64,000 nt of DNA from Gelidibacter maritimus. Lineage in GTDB: Bacteria > Bacteroidota > Bacteroidia > Flavobacteriales > Flavobacteriaceae. The DNA lies in NCBI RefSeq assembly GCF_014062315.1, contig NZ_JACGLT010000005.1, positions 186,001 to 250,000 on the forward strand, in the 5' to 3' direction. Numbering within the stretch: position 1 is the first letter of the stretch; each line of letters opens with the position of its first letter. The translations under genes and the position numbers were made by a program. The notes under the pieces were generated by a model that was given only the letters and a program-made list of their open reading frames with translations, had not been told where the DNA came from and searched no databases. This document shows, in pieces, positions 38,394 through 48,042 of the stretch.

Positions 38394-39263
38394 CTATTTC
38401 AACCCTGATACATTTCCATCCAATTGCCACTCGTCTTTAATGGCAATCTCTAAATGTTTAAGTGCGGTTACGGCTACATCAGTGATATAAACCTGTTTTT
38501 GAATTTCTCCTTTCTTAACGTCTTTTCCAGAAGCAATATAAAATATGGTAGTATGTTCAGGCGTTGCTTCACCGTGATTGGTCCCGCTACCACCATGATC
38601 GGTAGAGACTAAAATGAGCCAGTTTTCGTTGGCATAATTTTTTCGTTTTTTAAGGGATTTCAGAATCTTGCCAATATTTTTATCCGATTTTTCAATGGCC
38701 TTAATATATTTTGGATTATCTGGCGTAAACCCAGTACTATGACCCGCATGATCCACATTGTCCAAATGCACAAACATCACATCAACATCTTCATTTCTTA
38801 GAGTCTTGCTAACACTTTTAGTGACTAAGCCATCGGTCAATTTGTGTTTCATAACGGTGGCGTCATTATTATTAAGGATCTTATGAATTGGAGACCAATT
38901 GATAATGGAATACGTGCGTAAATCGGGTTGTTGTTGTCGTGCCAAATTAAAGAAATGAGGATATTCTTCAGTATTAGGATTTTCATAGCCATTGCCATAG
39001 ACGTTGTGTTTCTCTTTCCAAACGCCAGTAAGCATGCTGGTCCAACAGACACCGCTCCAGCTCAGATCGTCCGTTTTTGCTTTGAATGAGTAAGCGCCGT
39101 TTTCCCATAATTGATCGAGATTTGGAGTTCTGGCTGCCAATAAAGCGTCCGGTCGGGTGCCATCTATGCCAATGATAAGCACTTTGTTTTGTGCTTGAAG
39201 TTGTCCGAAGGAGACTATCGCTACAAGAGCTATGAGGCTGTAATACTTAAATTGAAATTTCAT
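38394..39263 (-). CDS. Exported type I phosphodiesterase / alkaline-phosphatase-fold protein
   Basis: The 289-residue exported protein has signal SLIALVAIVSFGQLQAQ. It has the alkaline-phosphatase superfamily core: VLIIGIDGTRPDALLAARTP with the first metal-binding Asp, WSGVCWTSMLTGVWKEKHNV with a Ser/Thr nucleophile region, MFVHLDNVDHAGHSTGF and LILVSTDHGGSGTNHG with metal-binding Asp/His. There is no C/S-x-P-x-R, so it is not a sulfatase. The family splits phosphate mono- or diesters and some phosphonate-type substituents. In a glycan PUL it could remove phospho-groups from sugars. It lies between GH92 and GH95 with gaps of 9 and 22 bases. Short for the family, but the core is complete. Confidence 0.8.
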   Translation of the reverse strand: MKFQFKYYSLIALVAIVSFGQLQAQNKVLIIGIDGTRPDALLAARTPNLDQLWENGAYSFKAKTDDLSWSGVCWTSMLTGVWKEKHNVYGNGYENPNTEEYPHFFNLARQQQPDLRTYSIINWSPIHKILNNNDATVMKHKLTDGLVTKSVSKTLRNEDVDVMFVHLDNVDHAGHSTGFTPDNPKYIKAIEKSDKNIGKILKSLKKRKNYANENWLILVSTDHGGSGTNHGEATPEHTTIFYIASGKDVKKGEIQKQVYITDVAVTALKHLEIAIKDEWQLDGNVSGLK

Positions 39264-39285
39264 ATGATTCTATATTTTTAATATT

Positions 39286-41646
39286 TTAGTTTTTGTCTGA
39301 ATAGGTATAAATACCCTCGGTATTTAATTTAAAAGTCAATCTTTCATTATTGACTTTTAGTTCGCCGGACTGATTGGGTTTTCCAATAATTTTTGCTTCC
39401 ACAACAAGTCCATCTTTCCAAAGGATATCGATTTCAAATCCACCTCGGGCTTTTAGGCCTTTGACTTCTCCTGTTGGCCATACATCGGGTAATGACGGTA
39501 ACAGCTCAATGATTCCTGATTGCGACTGGAGCAACATTTCCACCATTCCGGAAGCGCCACCCATATTGCCATCCAATTGAAATGGCGGATGCGCACATAG
39601 TAAATTGGAATAGGTTCCACCTGCCGTTGACATTTCAACGCTTGTATCAGAAACAGGTTTTAATAAGTTTTTTAGCATTTTGTGCGAACGGTTTCCATCG
39701 TTGAGACGTGCCCAGAAGTTCATTTTCCATGCACGCGACCAACCTGTTCCACTATCGCCACGAGCGTTTAAGGTAACTCTTGCCGCTTCGGCCAATTCTG
39801 GAGTTTGAGCCGTTGAGATTTGATTACCTGGATGTAATGCGAATAAATGGGAAACATGACGGTGATCGCTCTTTGGGTCATCCACATCTTCGGTCCATTC
39901 CTGTAATTGATCCCAAGAACCAATTTTAGGTTTTAAGATCGCATCTCTGGTACGTTTTGCTGTTGCGGTGAATTCATCATCTATCTCCAGCACCTCAGCA
40001 GCTTTAATACAGTTGTTCAAGATATCCCAAGCAATCTGATGGTCCATAGATGCGCCCTCTGATATCCCACCGTGTTCTGGAGAATAAGACGGGGTTGACA
40101 CTAAGTTCCCATTATCATCCATGGTCAGGTAATCGATCCAAAACAGGGCAGCTTCCTTCATAACGGGATAAGCATTTTCTTTTAGATAGGTTTTATCTTG
40201 AGTAAAGTCGTAATGGTCCCATAAATGTTGTGAAAACCAAGCGGCACCTGTAGGAAAGAATCCCCAATCCACACCCCATCCCGGCGAGGTGTAACCATAG
40301 GCATTGGTCATGGTATTGGTCATCCAGCCTCGGGTATTGAAAAATTCTTTGGCAGCCAATTTCCCAGGTTCTACAAGACTTTCTATAAAGTCCAAAAACG
40401 GCACGTGACATTCTGAAAGATTGGTCAACTCTGCTGGCCAATAGATCATTTCCAGATTGATATTGCTATGATAATCGGCGGCCCATGGCGGATTGGTGGA
40501 ATGGTTCCATTTGCCCTGCAAGTGCATGGACATGGTGTTGGGGCGACTTGCCGAGATCATTAAATATCGAGCATATTGAAAATACAAACTCTCTAAAGCA
40601 TTGTCGTCTGAGCCATTGGCGTAAGCAACCAAACGTTCGTTGGTAGGAAGATCAACTTTTGGACTTTCGCCCAAATTCAAGCTCACCCTATCAAACAAAT
40701 TAGAATAATCGCTGATATGCTCCTTTTTCAAATCTTCATAAGTCGAGTTCTCCCATTTCTGCACTACTGCGTTATTGGCCGCTTTATAATCATTACCCTT
40801 ATAGGTCGGGTAATTTAGTGTATAAGCGGTAGCAGATGTGTTTAGAATGATGACATCGTTCGCATCCTTTATATAAATAATCCCATTCTTATAGGTGATT
40901 TGTCCATCTGATAATTTCAAAGACAGTTTTGTTTCAAATGGCATTCCATTATCGGCAACTTTCCCTTCAAAGGCAAAAACACCATCTTTGAAATCCTGTG
41001 AAACCATGACATGTGGACTATCAAAACGGATTTCATAATCTGTCTTTTTTGAACTTTCAAAACGATAGACCATGGTATTACTCGGATAATTACCAAAATA
41101 CGTTCGGCTATATGTTTCATTCCCGATACTGTATTCTACCTTGCCCAAAGCATTGTTGATGTCAAGACCGCGTTTGTAATTGCTAACGTCTCCAGAATGG
41201 CCCACCTTTATGAAAATATCTCCCATGGTTTGTTGAGCGCCATAATCACCAAAGTCGGCATTGTATTGCTTACCAGTGTCGATGATTCCGGTGAACTGGG
41301 ATTGGGTAATTCTATGGGCCTCTGCCTTCTTTCCCTCTTTCAACAAGGTCCTAACTTCTGACAGGTGTTTATGGGCGTCCTTTCGAATTCCGAAATTATA
41401 GTTGGGATTGGAGTCAGGCCCGCCAGACCACAGCGTACCCTCTGAAAACTGAATCTGTTCTTCTTGCAGGCCTCCAAAAAACATGGCACCTACATAACCG
41501 TTTCCAATAGGTAGGGCTTGGGTCATCCAATTGGCAGCGGGTTCGTTGTACCATAAATCCATTGATGATTTATCTTGGGCACAAGAGGAGAACATCAATA
41601 AAGTGAGAGACGCGACAAGTGTTTCTTTAATTTTCAATTTGGTCAT
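39286..41646 (-). CDS. GH95 alpha-1,2-L-fucosidase lipoprotein
   Basis: The 786-residue protein has lipoprotein signal ASLTLLMFSSC. The N-terminal beta domain carries DLWYNEPAANWMTQALPIGN, GYVGAMFFGGLQEEQIQFSE and TLWSGGPDSNP; the (alpha/alpha)6 barrel carries MHLQGKWNHSTNPPWAADYH, NINLEMIYWPAELTNLSECH, TPSYSPEHGG and RGDSGTGWSRAWKMNFWARL. All are GH95 signatures. The family inverts and removes terminal alpha-1,2-fucose as in the H antigen (some members act on alpha-L-galactosides). With GH109 and GH110 encoded directly upstream, an H-type core left after A/B-cap removal is the plausible substrate. Confidence 0.95.
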   Translation of the reverse strand: MTKLKIKETLVASLTLLMFSSCAQDKSSMDLWYNEPAANWMTQALPIGNGYVGAMFFGGLQEEQIQFSEGTLWSGGPDSNPNYNFGIRKDAHKHLSEVRTLLKEGKKAEAHRITQSQFTGIIDTGKQYNADFGDYGAQQTMGDIFIKVGHSGDVSNYKRGLDINNALGKVEYSIGNETYSRTYFGNYPSNTMVYRFESSKKTDYEIRFDSPHVMVSQDFKDGVFAFEGKVADNGMPFETKLSLKLSDGQITYKNGIIYIKDANDVIILNTSATAYTLNYPTYKGNDYKAANNAVVQKWENSTYEDLKKEHISDYSNLFDRVSLNLGESPKVDLPTNERLVAYANGSDDNALESLYFQYARYLMISASRPNTMSMHLQGKWNHSTNPPWAADYHSNINLEMIYWPAELTNLSECHVPFLDFIESLVEPGKLAAKEFFNTRGWMTNTMTNAYGYTSPGWGVDWGFFPTGAAWFSQHLWDHYDFTQDKTYLKENAYPVMKEAALFWIDYLTMDDNGNLVSTPSYSPEHGGISEGASMDHQIAWDILNNCIKAAEVLEIDDEFTATAKRTRDAILKPKIGSWDQLQEWTEDVDDPKSDHRHVSHLFALHPGNQISTAQTPELAEAARVTLNARGDSGTGWSRAWKMNFWARLNDGNRSHKMLKNLLKPVSDTSVEMSTAGGTYSNLLCAHPPFQLDGNMGGASGMVEMLLQSQSGIIELLPSLPDVWPTGEVKGLKARGGFEIDILWKDGLVVEAKIIGKPNQSGELKVNNERLTFKLNTEGIYTYSDKN

Positions 41647-41653
41647 TTGTTTA

Positions 41654-43507
41654 TTAATATTTAGGGTTTATTTGTTTCGAATCCTTAACAATAATGTCAT
41701 TATTAGACATGTTTTTAGTCGTAGTCATCGCTTCAAAGTTATTACTATCGAATTTTTCCAAGATAAGACAAACCTCGGTACATTGATCAAAATAAAACGA
41801 AGGTCTCCCTGCTTTTAAATGTTCAAAAATATCTGAAACCACTATTTTATTATATTCAAATAGAATTCCTTTCGTGCTTTTCGCCTTTAGAATCGGAGTG
41901 TCAAATGATTGAAACAGATTGTCCTCAATAACAATATTTTCATGTACAAAATAGTTGGGTACTGTTTCATGATTCTCTGGCCAGATATTAATTATGTAAC
42001 TGTCTGGCGACTGATTATAACCGCATTCAATAAACTGGTTTCCCCTAATGGTGACATCTCTCACGGCACCAGCCTCATACCAACTGGACGCATCATTGGC
42101 AATTAAAATGGCGTGCATGCCTGTTCTATAAAACACATTATTTTCAATGACACTTTTTCTTCTGGTGGTTAGTAAAACGCCCCTCGTGTTTGTACCGGAA
42201 AAATAATTATCCTTGATGGTTACTGAAGGCGTCCAAGTGATATTCTCAACCACATCATTTATTTTTAAGTCGTTCGGTAAATCTTCCATCAACACGATTT
42301 GCACAATCCTATCGCTAATTTTTGCGACCTTCTTTACGATGCCCTGACCATAGACCTGCAGACTTTTAGAATGGGTAAAATTTAAAGTATCACCTTTAAA
42401 AAAAGCATCAAAACCATAAGTTTGATGGTTCATAAATTCCAAGTTGACAATATTATGAGCTAGTTTTTCTCTAATTTTTAAATGGGTACCGTGAATGTTT
42501 ACAGCATCGTCATGGGCACCATTAGTGGTACAATTTTTAATTGTGATCTGTCCTTTACAACCTGAAAAATGGAAAGCATCGGCAAAGGCAGCAATTAGTC
42601 TTCCGGTTTCTTTTCTGGGTTGGACGTTAACCGCATCAAATGTGATGTTATCAGAGAATTGACTTATGATGCCCATGCCGTGCATATAATGCATGTTCAC
42701 GTTTTTTAACTCAACATTCTTGCTATAAGCAATAAAGCCTCCCACTTGATCTCTAATCGGATCTCTAACCGTTAAAACCTGTCCTTCTTTATAATTAGCT
42801 TTTGAGAAATCGCCTGTAAAGACCACCTTATAGGGTGCAATTTTTTCTGCTTTACTTTTTAATAGAGGACCAAAATCGCTGTAATACCAAGCTGCCATTT
42901 CAGGATCTACTGCAATGGTGTGGTGTTTTTCGAGTGTCCAATTGTCGCCATAAAACTCGATCTGATGTTCTATAATCCTAAACGTAGAACTTGGGTTGAT
43001 ACTTGCCGTAATGCTATTAGTCGAAACCGCTTCGAGTTTCAGCTCGGACATGGTCGCCCGTTCATAGTCAAAACTGATGTTTTGCATGATAATGTTCTTG
43101 CAATTCACAAACGCAAAATTGATCATTTTCCCGTGCATGATAAAAAGAGCTCCGTTGCCTTCAATAGTGATATTCTCTAAACCCTCCAATAATAAAGCTA
43201 TGGTTTTTGTTTTGGAAGGGCATTCAATTTCACTTGAGGTATTTGAGATAAAATATTCGCGTTTTGGTGAATGTTCTGGCCAAAAATCATATCTACCCTC
43301 TTGAAATTTGATGGTCACATTAGAAAACTTAGAAACTTCTTGAATCAAATCATTAAAAAATGGCGCCATATCCTTTGACGTATTGGGGATGATTCCAAAA
43401 TCCTCAGCTTTGATAAGCTTCTTATGTTCTTGAATCTGACTTGCCGTATTTGACTGCATGCAAGTAGGCATCAAAATCAAGCATATAATAAATAAGTGAT
43501 TTTTCAT
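41654..43507 (-). CDS. GH110 alpha-1,3-galactosidase
   Basis: The 617-residue right-handed beta-helix protein has lipoprotein signal MKNHLFIICLILMPTC. It matches GH110: FGIIPNTSKDMAPFFNDLIQ, INFAFVNCKNIIMQNISFDY, MHYMHGMGIISQFSDNITFD, AFADAFHFSGCKGQITIKNC and GAHDDAVNIHGTHL. Asp310, Asp333 and Asp334 show the same 23-residue spacing as the catalytic Asp triad I recall for characterised members. GH110 enzymes invert and release alpha-1,3-linked galactose, as from blood-group B or linear alpha-Gal epitopes. Whether it needs branching fucose (group B-specific) is not decidable here. It lies between the GH109 and GH95 genes with gaps of only 6 and 7 bases. Confidence 0.9.
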   Translation of the reverse strand: MKNHLFIICLILMPTCMQSNTASQIQEHKKLIKAEDFGIIPNTSKDMAPFFNDLIQEVSKFSNVTIKFQEGRYDFWPEHSPKREYFISNTSSEIECPSKTKTIALLLEGLENITIEGNGALFIMHGKMINFAFVNCKNIIMQNISFDYERATMSELKLEAVSTNSITASINPSSTFRIIEHQIEFYGDNWTLEKHHTIAVDPEMAAWYYSDFGPLLKSKAEKIAPYKVVFTGDFSKANYKEGQVLTVRDPIRDQVGGFIAYSKNVELKNVNMHYMHGMGIISQFSDNITFDAVNVQPRKETGRLIAAFADAFHFSGCKGQITIKNCTTNGAHDDAVNIHGTHLKIREKLAHNIVNLEFMNHQTYGFDAFFKGDTLNFTHSKSLQVYGQGIVKKVAKISDRIVQIVLMEDLPNDLKINDVVENITWTPSVTIKDNYFSGTNTRGVLLTTRRKSVIENNVFYRTGMHAILIANDASSWYEAGAVRDVTIRGNQFIECGYNQSPDSYIINIWPENHETVPNYFVHENIVIEDNLFQSFDTPILKAKSTKGILFEYNKIVVSDIFEHLKAGRPSFYFDQCTEVCLILEKFDSNNFEAMTTTKNMSNNDIIVKDSKQINPKY

Positions 43508-43513
43508 ATACTG

Positions 43514-44872
43514 TCAAAACTCTTCATTCATCCAAGTAAATGGTTCTCTCTTGATCCACTTCCCTCTGGTAAAATCTGGAAAATCTTGAGGTTGTCCATT
43601 ATTTTCTATAGACATTTCAGATAAAGGGGTGACGGCACTCCAAGCGGCGGCATCGTAAACATCCATTGGCGGTGCAATATTCCGTTTTGCCGATTCGACA
43701 AAAGCATTCAGAACAAAGTGATCCATACCGCCATGACCGGCACCTGAAGCCATTTCTCCATATTTTTTCCATAAAGGGTGATCGTACTTTTTAAGCCAGT
43801 CATCGGCATCATCCCATTGATGTGATTTTGACTGCCCTTCAATGTAGATTCTATTGCCATCTACTTCCCACAAACCATTGGCACCTTGCACTCTAAACCC
43901 TAAAGAATATGGCCGTGGCAAATTACAGTCGTGGGTAACAATAATGGTTTCCCCTAAAGCGGTTTCAATGGTGGTTGTAATGACATCGCCTTGTTTCCAT
44001 TTGAGCTTGGCATTAGGATGGTCTTTTCCGCCGTTCTTAACAATGTAATTATTTAGTCCGATGGCTTTTGTAGCATTTGAGGTTAAAGATGAAAACCGAT
44101 TGCCCCGATTAATATCGCACATCACGGCAATTGGTCCCACTCCGTGAGTAGGATAAACATCGGCGTTTCTTAACAATGAATGCTGCGTACGCCATCGTGC
44201 TTCTGACATTCCTTTTTCACCGAATTCAACCCCGCCACCGTAAATTTGCTTGCCATTATTAAATTTAACGTCGCGCAAATCGTGTTGGTACCCGCATCTA
44301 AAATGGACCAATTCTCCAAAAACATCCTGTCTCACCATATTTAAAACGGCCATAACATCACGACGGTAATTCACGTTTTCGAGAATCATCATATGGGTGC
44401 CTGTACGTTCGTGGGTGTTGACAAGATCCCAGCACTCTTCCATGGTATTTGCTGCAGACACCTCAACACCAGCATATTTCCCAGCCAACATGGCGTCTTT
44501 CGTCATGGGCACGTGCCATAACCAAGGCGTAGAAATGACTACGGCCTCTACATCCTTGTTCTCTAATAGGTTTTTATAATCGTATTCACTTTTATTGTAG
44601 ATTTCAGGGCGTTTAAACCCAAACTTATTGATCTCTTTCAAAGCATTTTTTATGGCTGCTGGATCGATATCGCAAATAGCGGTAATTTCCACATCCTTTC
44701 TTTTCACGGCATTTCGTACATGTTCCATACCACGACCTCCTACGCCTATAAATGCTAACTTAAGTTTCTGTACGTTATGGGTTTGGCTGACTCCAAATGT
44801 TAATGATGGTGTCAAGGCCAAACCTGCCGTAGCCACCATGGTTTGTTTTATAAAATTTCTTCTTGTTTTCAT
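43514..44872 (-). CDS. GH109 alpha-N-acetylgalactosaminidase (Gfo/Idh/MocA fold)
   Basis: This 452-residue Tat-exported protein (TRRNFIKQTMVATAGLAL) has an NAD-binding Rossmann domain (AFIGVGGRGMEHV, 41-53). The GH109 hallmarks are GVEVSAANTMEECWDLVNTH, ERTGTHMMILENVNYRRDVM, GELVHFRCGYQHDLRD and YPTHGVGPIAVMCDINRGNR. GH109 enzymes cleave terminal alpha-GalNAc, as in the A antigen, through a redox mechanism with bound NAD. Many relatives in this subfamily have not been tested, so other alpha-glycosides remain possible. Its position in front of GH110 and GH95 genes supports action on A-type caps. The gap to the EEP gene is 12 bases. Confidence 0.88.
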   Translation of the reverse strand: MKTRRNFIKQTMVATAGLALTPSLTFGVSQTHNVQKLKLAFIGVGGRGMEHVRNAVKRKDVEITAICDIDPAAIKNALKEINKFGFKRPEIYNKSEYDYKNLLENKDVEAVVISTPWLWHVPMTKDAMLAGKYAGVEVSAANTMEECWDLVNTHERTGTHMMILENVNYRRDVMAVLNMVRQDVFGELVHFRCGYQHDLRDVKFNNGKQIYGGGVEFGEKGMSEARWRTQHSLLRNADVYPTHGVGPIAVMCDINRGNRFSSLTSNATKAIGLNNYIVKNGGKDHPNAKLKWKQGDVITTTIETALGETIIVTHDCNLPRPYSLGFRVQGANGLWEVDGNRIYIEGQSKSHQWDDADDWLKKYDHPLWKKYGEMASGAGHGGMDHFVLNAFVESAKRNIAPPMDVYDAAAWSAVTPLSEMSIENNGQPQDFPDFTRGKWIKREPFTWMNEEF

Positions 44873-44884
44873 TGCTGTTTCTTT

Positions 44885-45955
44885 TTATTTAAAGCGTAAT
44901 GTGACTTGTACCGCCTTATGATCTGAAGGCCATGCTAAGGTATCGGCCAAAAAATGATCGCCAGAGGTATGGGTTGTTGTGAGTTCATCAAAAGCGTAAG
45001 ATTCTTTTGGTCCTACCAACGTGGCAAACGTGGTTTTAATGCCATTTCCTTTATAAAAGATATAATCAATCCGATCCCGTTCATCCGATAATGGGGTCCA
45101 GCTTGTCGAGCCCTTTCCATGGGCTTTTGAAGGCCAGGTGATGCCAGGATGAGTCAATTCATCAGGATGAAATTCGCGATAGGCATCTGTAAATCCATTT
45201 TGATATAAGGCATAAGTACTTGGCCATTTTATAACTACCCCATTATGATCAAATCGTTGCGCTGCTTTTTCAGTCCAATCCAAATGCGAAGGTTCATTAA
45301 AATCGCCCATCAAAATGACAGGATTGGTTTCGTCTTTCACGGCGTTTAGAAATGCTTGAATTTGCGCCTCTCGCGTTGATTTTTGATTGTAAGCCATAAT
45401 CGCATCCACATCGGTAATGGGCGCCTTGTTTCCTTTTCTGTCCTTGATAAAATTCCAATTGGGCGTGCCACCGTAATAAGCTCGTGGCAAATAGCAGGCA
45501 TAACCCGTATAGTCGAGATGCGCAACCGCCACCACAATAGTTTGTGAGTCCACTTTCACATTAAATCTCACCACTGAACCCTCGCCATCAAATATAAGAT
45601 GGGAAGCTGTAATGGGAAATTTACTGATCAGGGACACATCACCGCCCGCAAACATGCCAGAGTAATGACTTCCTTTATCGGCTAATTTTTTTACAATTTT
45701 TGAAGTCCAATCCTCACCTTCGTAATTTCTGACTTCGGTAAAGCCCACAAGATCTGGATCGGCTTCAATGATGATATCCCGGATTTTATCCAGGCCATTT
45801 TCTACCATCGTGCCTTCTTGCCAAATATTGAAGGTCATCACTTTGAGATCTTTGGTGCCTCCATCGACATCCGGTTTTTCAGATTGTTGTTTTTCGAAAC
45901 CTTGACATGAAAAACAAATGAGAAGGAGACCAAGTAAGGCTGCAATTTTATTCAT
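44885..45955 (-). CDS. Endonuclease/exonuclease/phosphatase (EEP) lipoprotein
   Basis: The 356-residue lipoprotein has signal MNKIAALLGLLLICFSC. The EEP fold appears as LKVMTFNIWQEGTMVENGLD, LVGFTEVRNYEGEDW with the metal-binding Glu, VAVAHLDYTG, VILMGDFNEPSHLDW, RIDYIFYKGNG and WPSDHKAVQVTL with the catalytic Asp-His pair. The family covers nucleases, inositol phosphatases and sphingomyelinase/phospholipase C-type diesterases. Lipid anchoring and position directly behind susD argue for an extracellular phosphoester or glycan-linked substrate rather than genomic DNA. Activity is open. Confidence 0.85.
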   Translation of the reverse strand: MNKIAALLGLLLICFSCQGFEKQQSEKPDVDGGTKDLKVMTFNIWQEGTMVENGLDKIRDIIIEADPDLVGFTEVRNYEGEDWTSKIVKKLADKGSHYSGMFAGGDVSLISKFPITASHLIFDGEGSVVRFNVKVDSQTIVVAVAHLDYTGYACYLPRAYYGGTPNWNFIKDRKGNKAPITDVDAIMAYNQKSTREAQIQAFLNAVKDETNPVILMGDFNEPSHLDWTEKAAQRFDHNGVVIKWPSTYALYQNGFTDAYREFHPDELTHPGITWPSKAHGKGSTSWTPLSDERDRIDYIFYKGNGIKTTFATLVGPKESYAFDELTTTHTSGDHFLADTLAWPSDHKAVQVTLRFK

Positions 45956-46152
45956 AATTAATATTTTACCTATAGCATTTTACGCGTTATAAGAGATTTT
46001 TGAAAGGTTCACTTTTAATTTTTTGTTGTTTCAACCCTATGCGCTTCCCAACCAAACCTATCAAGTTTCAGGTTTGTTTTTGCCTTCACACCATAATTGA
46101 CAACTTTGGCCTAAAAGGAGTGAATCAAGCTGTTATAAAGTGAGTCTCGGTT

Positions 46153-46284
46153 TTAAAATAATCCACAAGCAGGTGCTATCGGCGCAATGCCGATGACTTT
46201 AACTTTACCATTTTCTGCACTTACCTTGTGGATGGCTAAGTGTTCTTCTCCTGACCAAAAAATCGAAAATCGAAGCAGTTTCAT
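46153..46284 (-). pseudogene. Small decayed frame between susD and EEP gene
   Basis: The - strand ATG at 46284 opens MKLLRFSIFWSGEEHLAIHK, VSAENGKVKVIGIAPIAPAC and GLF before TAA. Its composition is protein-like, but it is only 43 residues and matches nothing I know. It may be the tail of a lost gene or a short peptide. The remaining 400 bases of this 538-base gap (45956-46493) contain only a CAAACCT/AGGTTTG hairpin at 46053-46076, which faces the wrong way for the PUL operon. Confidence 0.3.
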
Positions 46285-46493
46285 TCTTGGCAGTCATAAT
46301 AAATACTGACCGCACGGTTTCTTCTTATTTCTGTATTTTTGAGTTATAGGAAAAGTTATCCTACAGTGATACAAACAATACTTCAAAAATAGTTTCCGGC
46401 CATTGGATAAAACTATAAAGTAAATAGCAAAACCCAATGGTTTCCGTAAACTAAGGTGCGTACTATTGCATGACTTCCTTATAAATTCTGTTT

Positions 46494-48032
46494 TTAATAC
46501 CCGGTATTCTGAGTTAAGTTAGGATTATTTATAAGTTCAAAATCAGGAATTGGCCATGTGTAATCTCTTGGTGCCGTAAAGGTTCTATTTTCCAAAGGCT
46601 TAACGGCCTCTGCTGGCTTGTTCATTGTTTCTTCCAATAAGCCCCAACGGTGATAATCATAATACAAGTTGCCTTCTCCAACCAATTCAATTACGCGTTC
46701 TCTACGTATGATCTCCCTAAAGCTTTCCTTTGTTAAACCTGCCAATGCTATTGGTGGGACCGCAATATCGCTACCGTCATCGGCTGCACCTTTTCCTGCA
46801 CGGGTACGAAGCTCATTCAAGTAGTCCAATAATTCTTGGCTAGGGCCATTCAGCTCGTTCTGTGCTTCGATGTAATTAAGATAGACTTCACCTAAACGCA
46901 GGATGATGTGATCGGCATGGCTTCTATCTGATTTTTCATTCGGATCAATAAATTTTCTAAAATTATACCAAGTGCCCGTATTAATAAATTCAGCGCCTTC
47001 ATAGACTACATCTTTTGTCCAGTCGAATACGGTTTGCTTCAACCTTGGATCCCTGTTTTTGAAAGGTTCATCGGCGTCATACAAGGTACTATTTTCAATA
47101 GCAACCCCATTGATGTCAGGATATTTTGCCACTAATGCCCGTGTTGGTGAATAAGTATTATAACTACCATGGAAACTCGGTGGCCCTAATCTAGTTCCTA
47201 AATTATGATATTCGCCTTCTTTATCGGCATTGATTCTCGCCAATATGACTTCGTTGCTATTATCTCCCTCTGGGCGAAAAAGCATAGTATAATTGGGATG
47301 TAGGCCAAATCCACCTTGTTCAATTATGTCTTTAGAAATATTGGCACTTAATTGGAAATCATCCTGATTATCATTTAAGGTCCCTTCGTACAATAGAATA
47401 CGGGATTTTAAGGCCATAGCCGCCCACTTTGTAATTCTACCCCCTTCAGGATTGTAATCTGCTGCTGACAATTCAGTAATGGTATGATCCAATTCTGAAA
47501 GGACAAAAGCCAAAACCTCAGCTCTAGAGTTTGGTTTAACCCGACCATCGGTAACTTTGAGAACTTCTGTTACAATCGGGACGCCTCCAAAATGATACAT
47601 AAGTTTGTAATGCGCCCAAGCTCTAACAAAACGCCATTGGCCGGTATACTTATCCAGCTCATTGCCACTAACTGGAGATTTTTCGACATTGTTCAAAAAC
47701 CAATTGGCCTCTCGAATATTCTGATAAGCATCGGTCCAAAGTGAATTAACAACATCCGAACCAGGATTGATACCTCCTGTTGCAATTTCTTTGGTGGAGC
47801 CGGTTTGACTAAAAAGCACTTCAGTAAACCCATCCCACTCTATCTTATCGTTATTTTCCAAAGTTAAATAAGCGGCATTGGTAGCCATTATAACCTGCTC
47901 TTCCGAAGTCCAGAACTCATCTTCAGAGATGGATGAAACCGGCAGCGTGGTCAAGTCATCATTGGAGCAACCCACCAATAGCAGTGCATTTATGACTATT
48001 AAAACTTGATATATATATTTGAATTTTTTCAT
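46494..48032 (-). CDS. SusD/RagB-family glycan-binding lipoprotein
   Basis: I start at the ATG at 48032, giving MKKFKYIYQVLIVINALLLV then GCSNDD (lipid site at the Cys, with acidic residues just behind as in surface-lipoprotein export signals). The 512-residue product shows the RagB/SusD layout: SVSSISEDEFWTSEEQVIMA, NVEKSPVSGNELDKYTGQWR, VRAWAHYKLMYHFGGVPIVT, AMALKSRILLYEG and RLGEVYLNYIEAQNELNG, then RERVIELVGEGNLYYDYHRW and the final TWPIPDFELINNPNLTQNTG. It binds oligosaccharides at the cell surface and hands them to its SusC partner encoded 10 bases upstream. Confidence 0.96.
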   Translation of the reverse strand: MKKFKYIYQVLIVINALLLVGCSNDDLTTLPVSSISEDEFWTSEEQVIMATNAAYLTLENNDKIEWDGFTEVLFSQTGSTKEIATGGINPGSDVVNSLWTDAYQNIREANWFLNNVEKSPVSGNELDKYTGQWRFVRAWAHYKLMYHFGGVPIVTEVLKVTDGRVKPNSRAEVLAFVLSELDHTITELSAADYNPEGGRITKWAAMALKSRILLYEGTLNDNQDDFQLSANISKDIIEQGGFGLHPNYTMLFRPEGDNSNEVILARINADKEGEYHNLGTRLGPPSFHGSYNTYSPTRALVAKYPDINGVAIENSTLYDADEPFKNRDPRLKQTVFDWTKDVVYEGAEFINTGTWYNFRKFIDPNEKSDRSHADHIILRLGEVYLNYIEAQNELNGPSQELLDYLNELRTRAGKGAADDGSDIAVPPIALAGLTKESFREIIRRERVIELVGEGNLYYDYHRWGLLEETMNKPAEAVKPLENRTFTAPRDYTWPIPDFELINNPNLTQNTGY

Positions 48033-48042
48033 GATGTTTATA

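Noticed and set aside
38394-39263. Reading this gene as a sulfatase served by the FGE-like gene at 22796
   Set aside because: It lacks the C/S-x-P-x-R motif, and the FGE-like protein lacks its catalytic cysteines.
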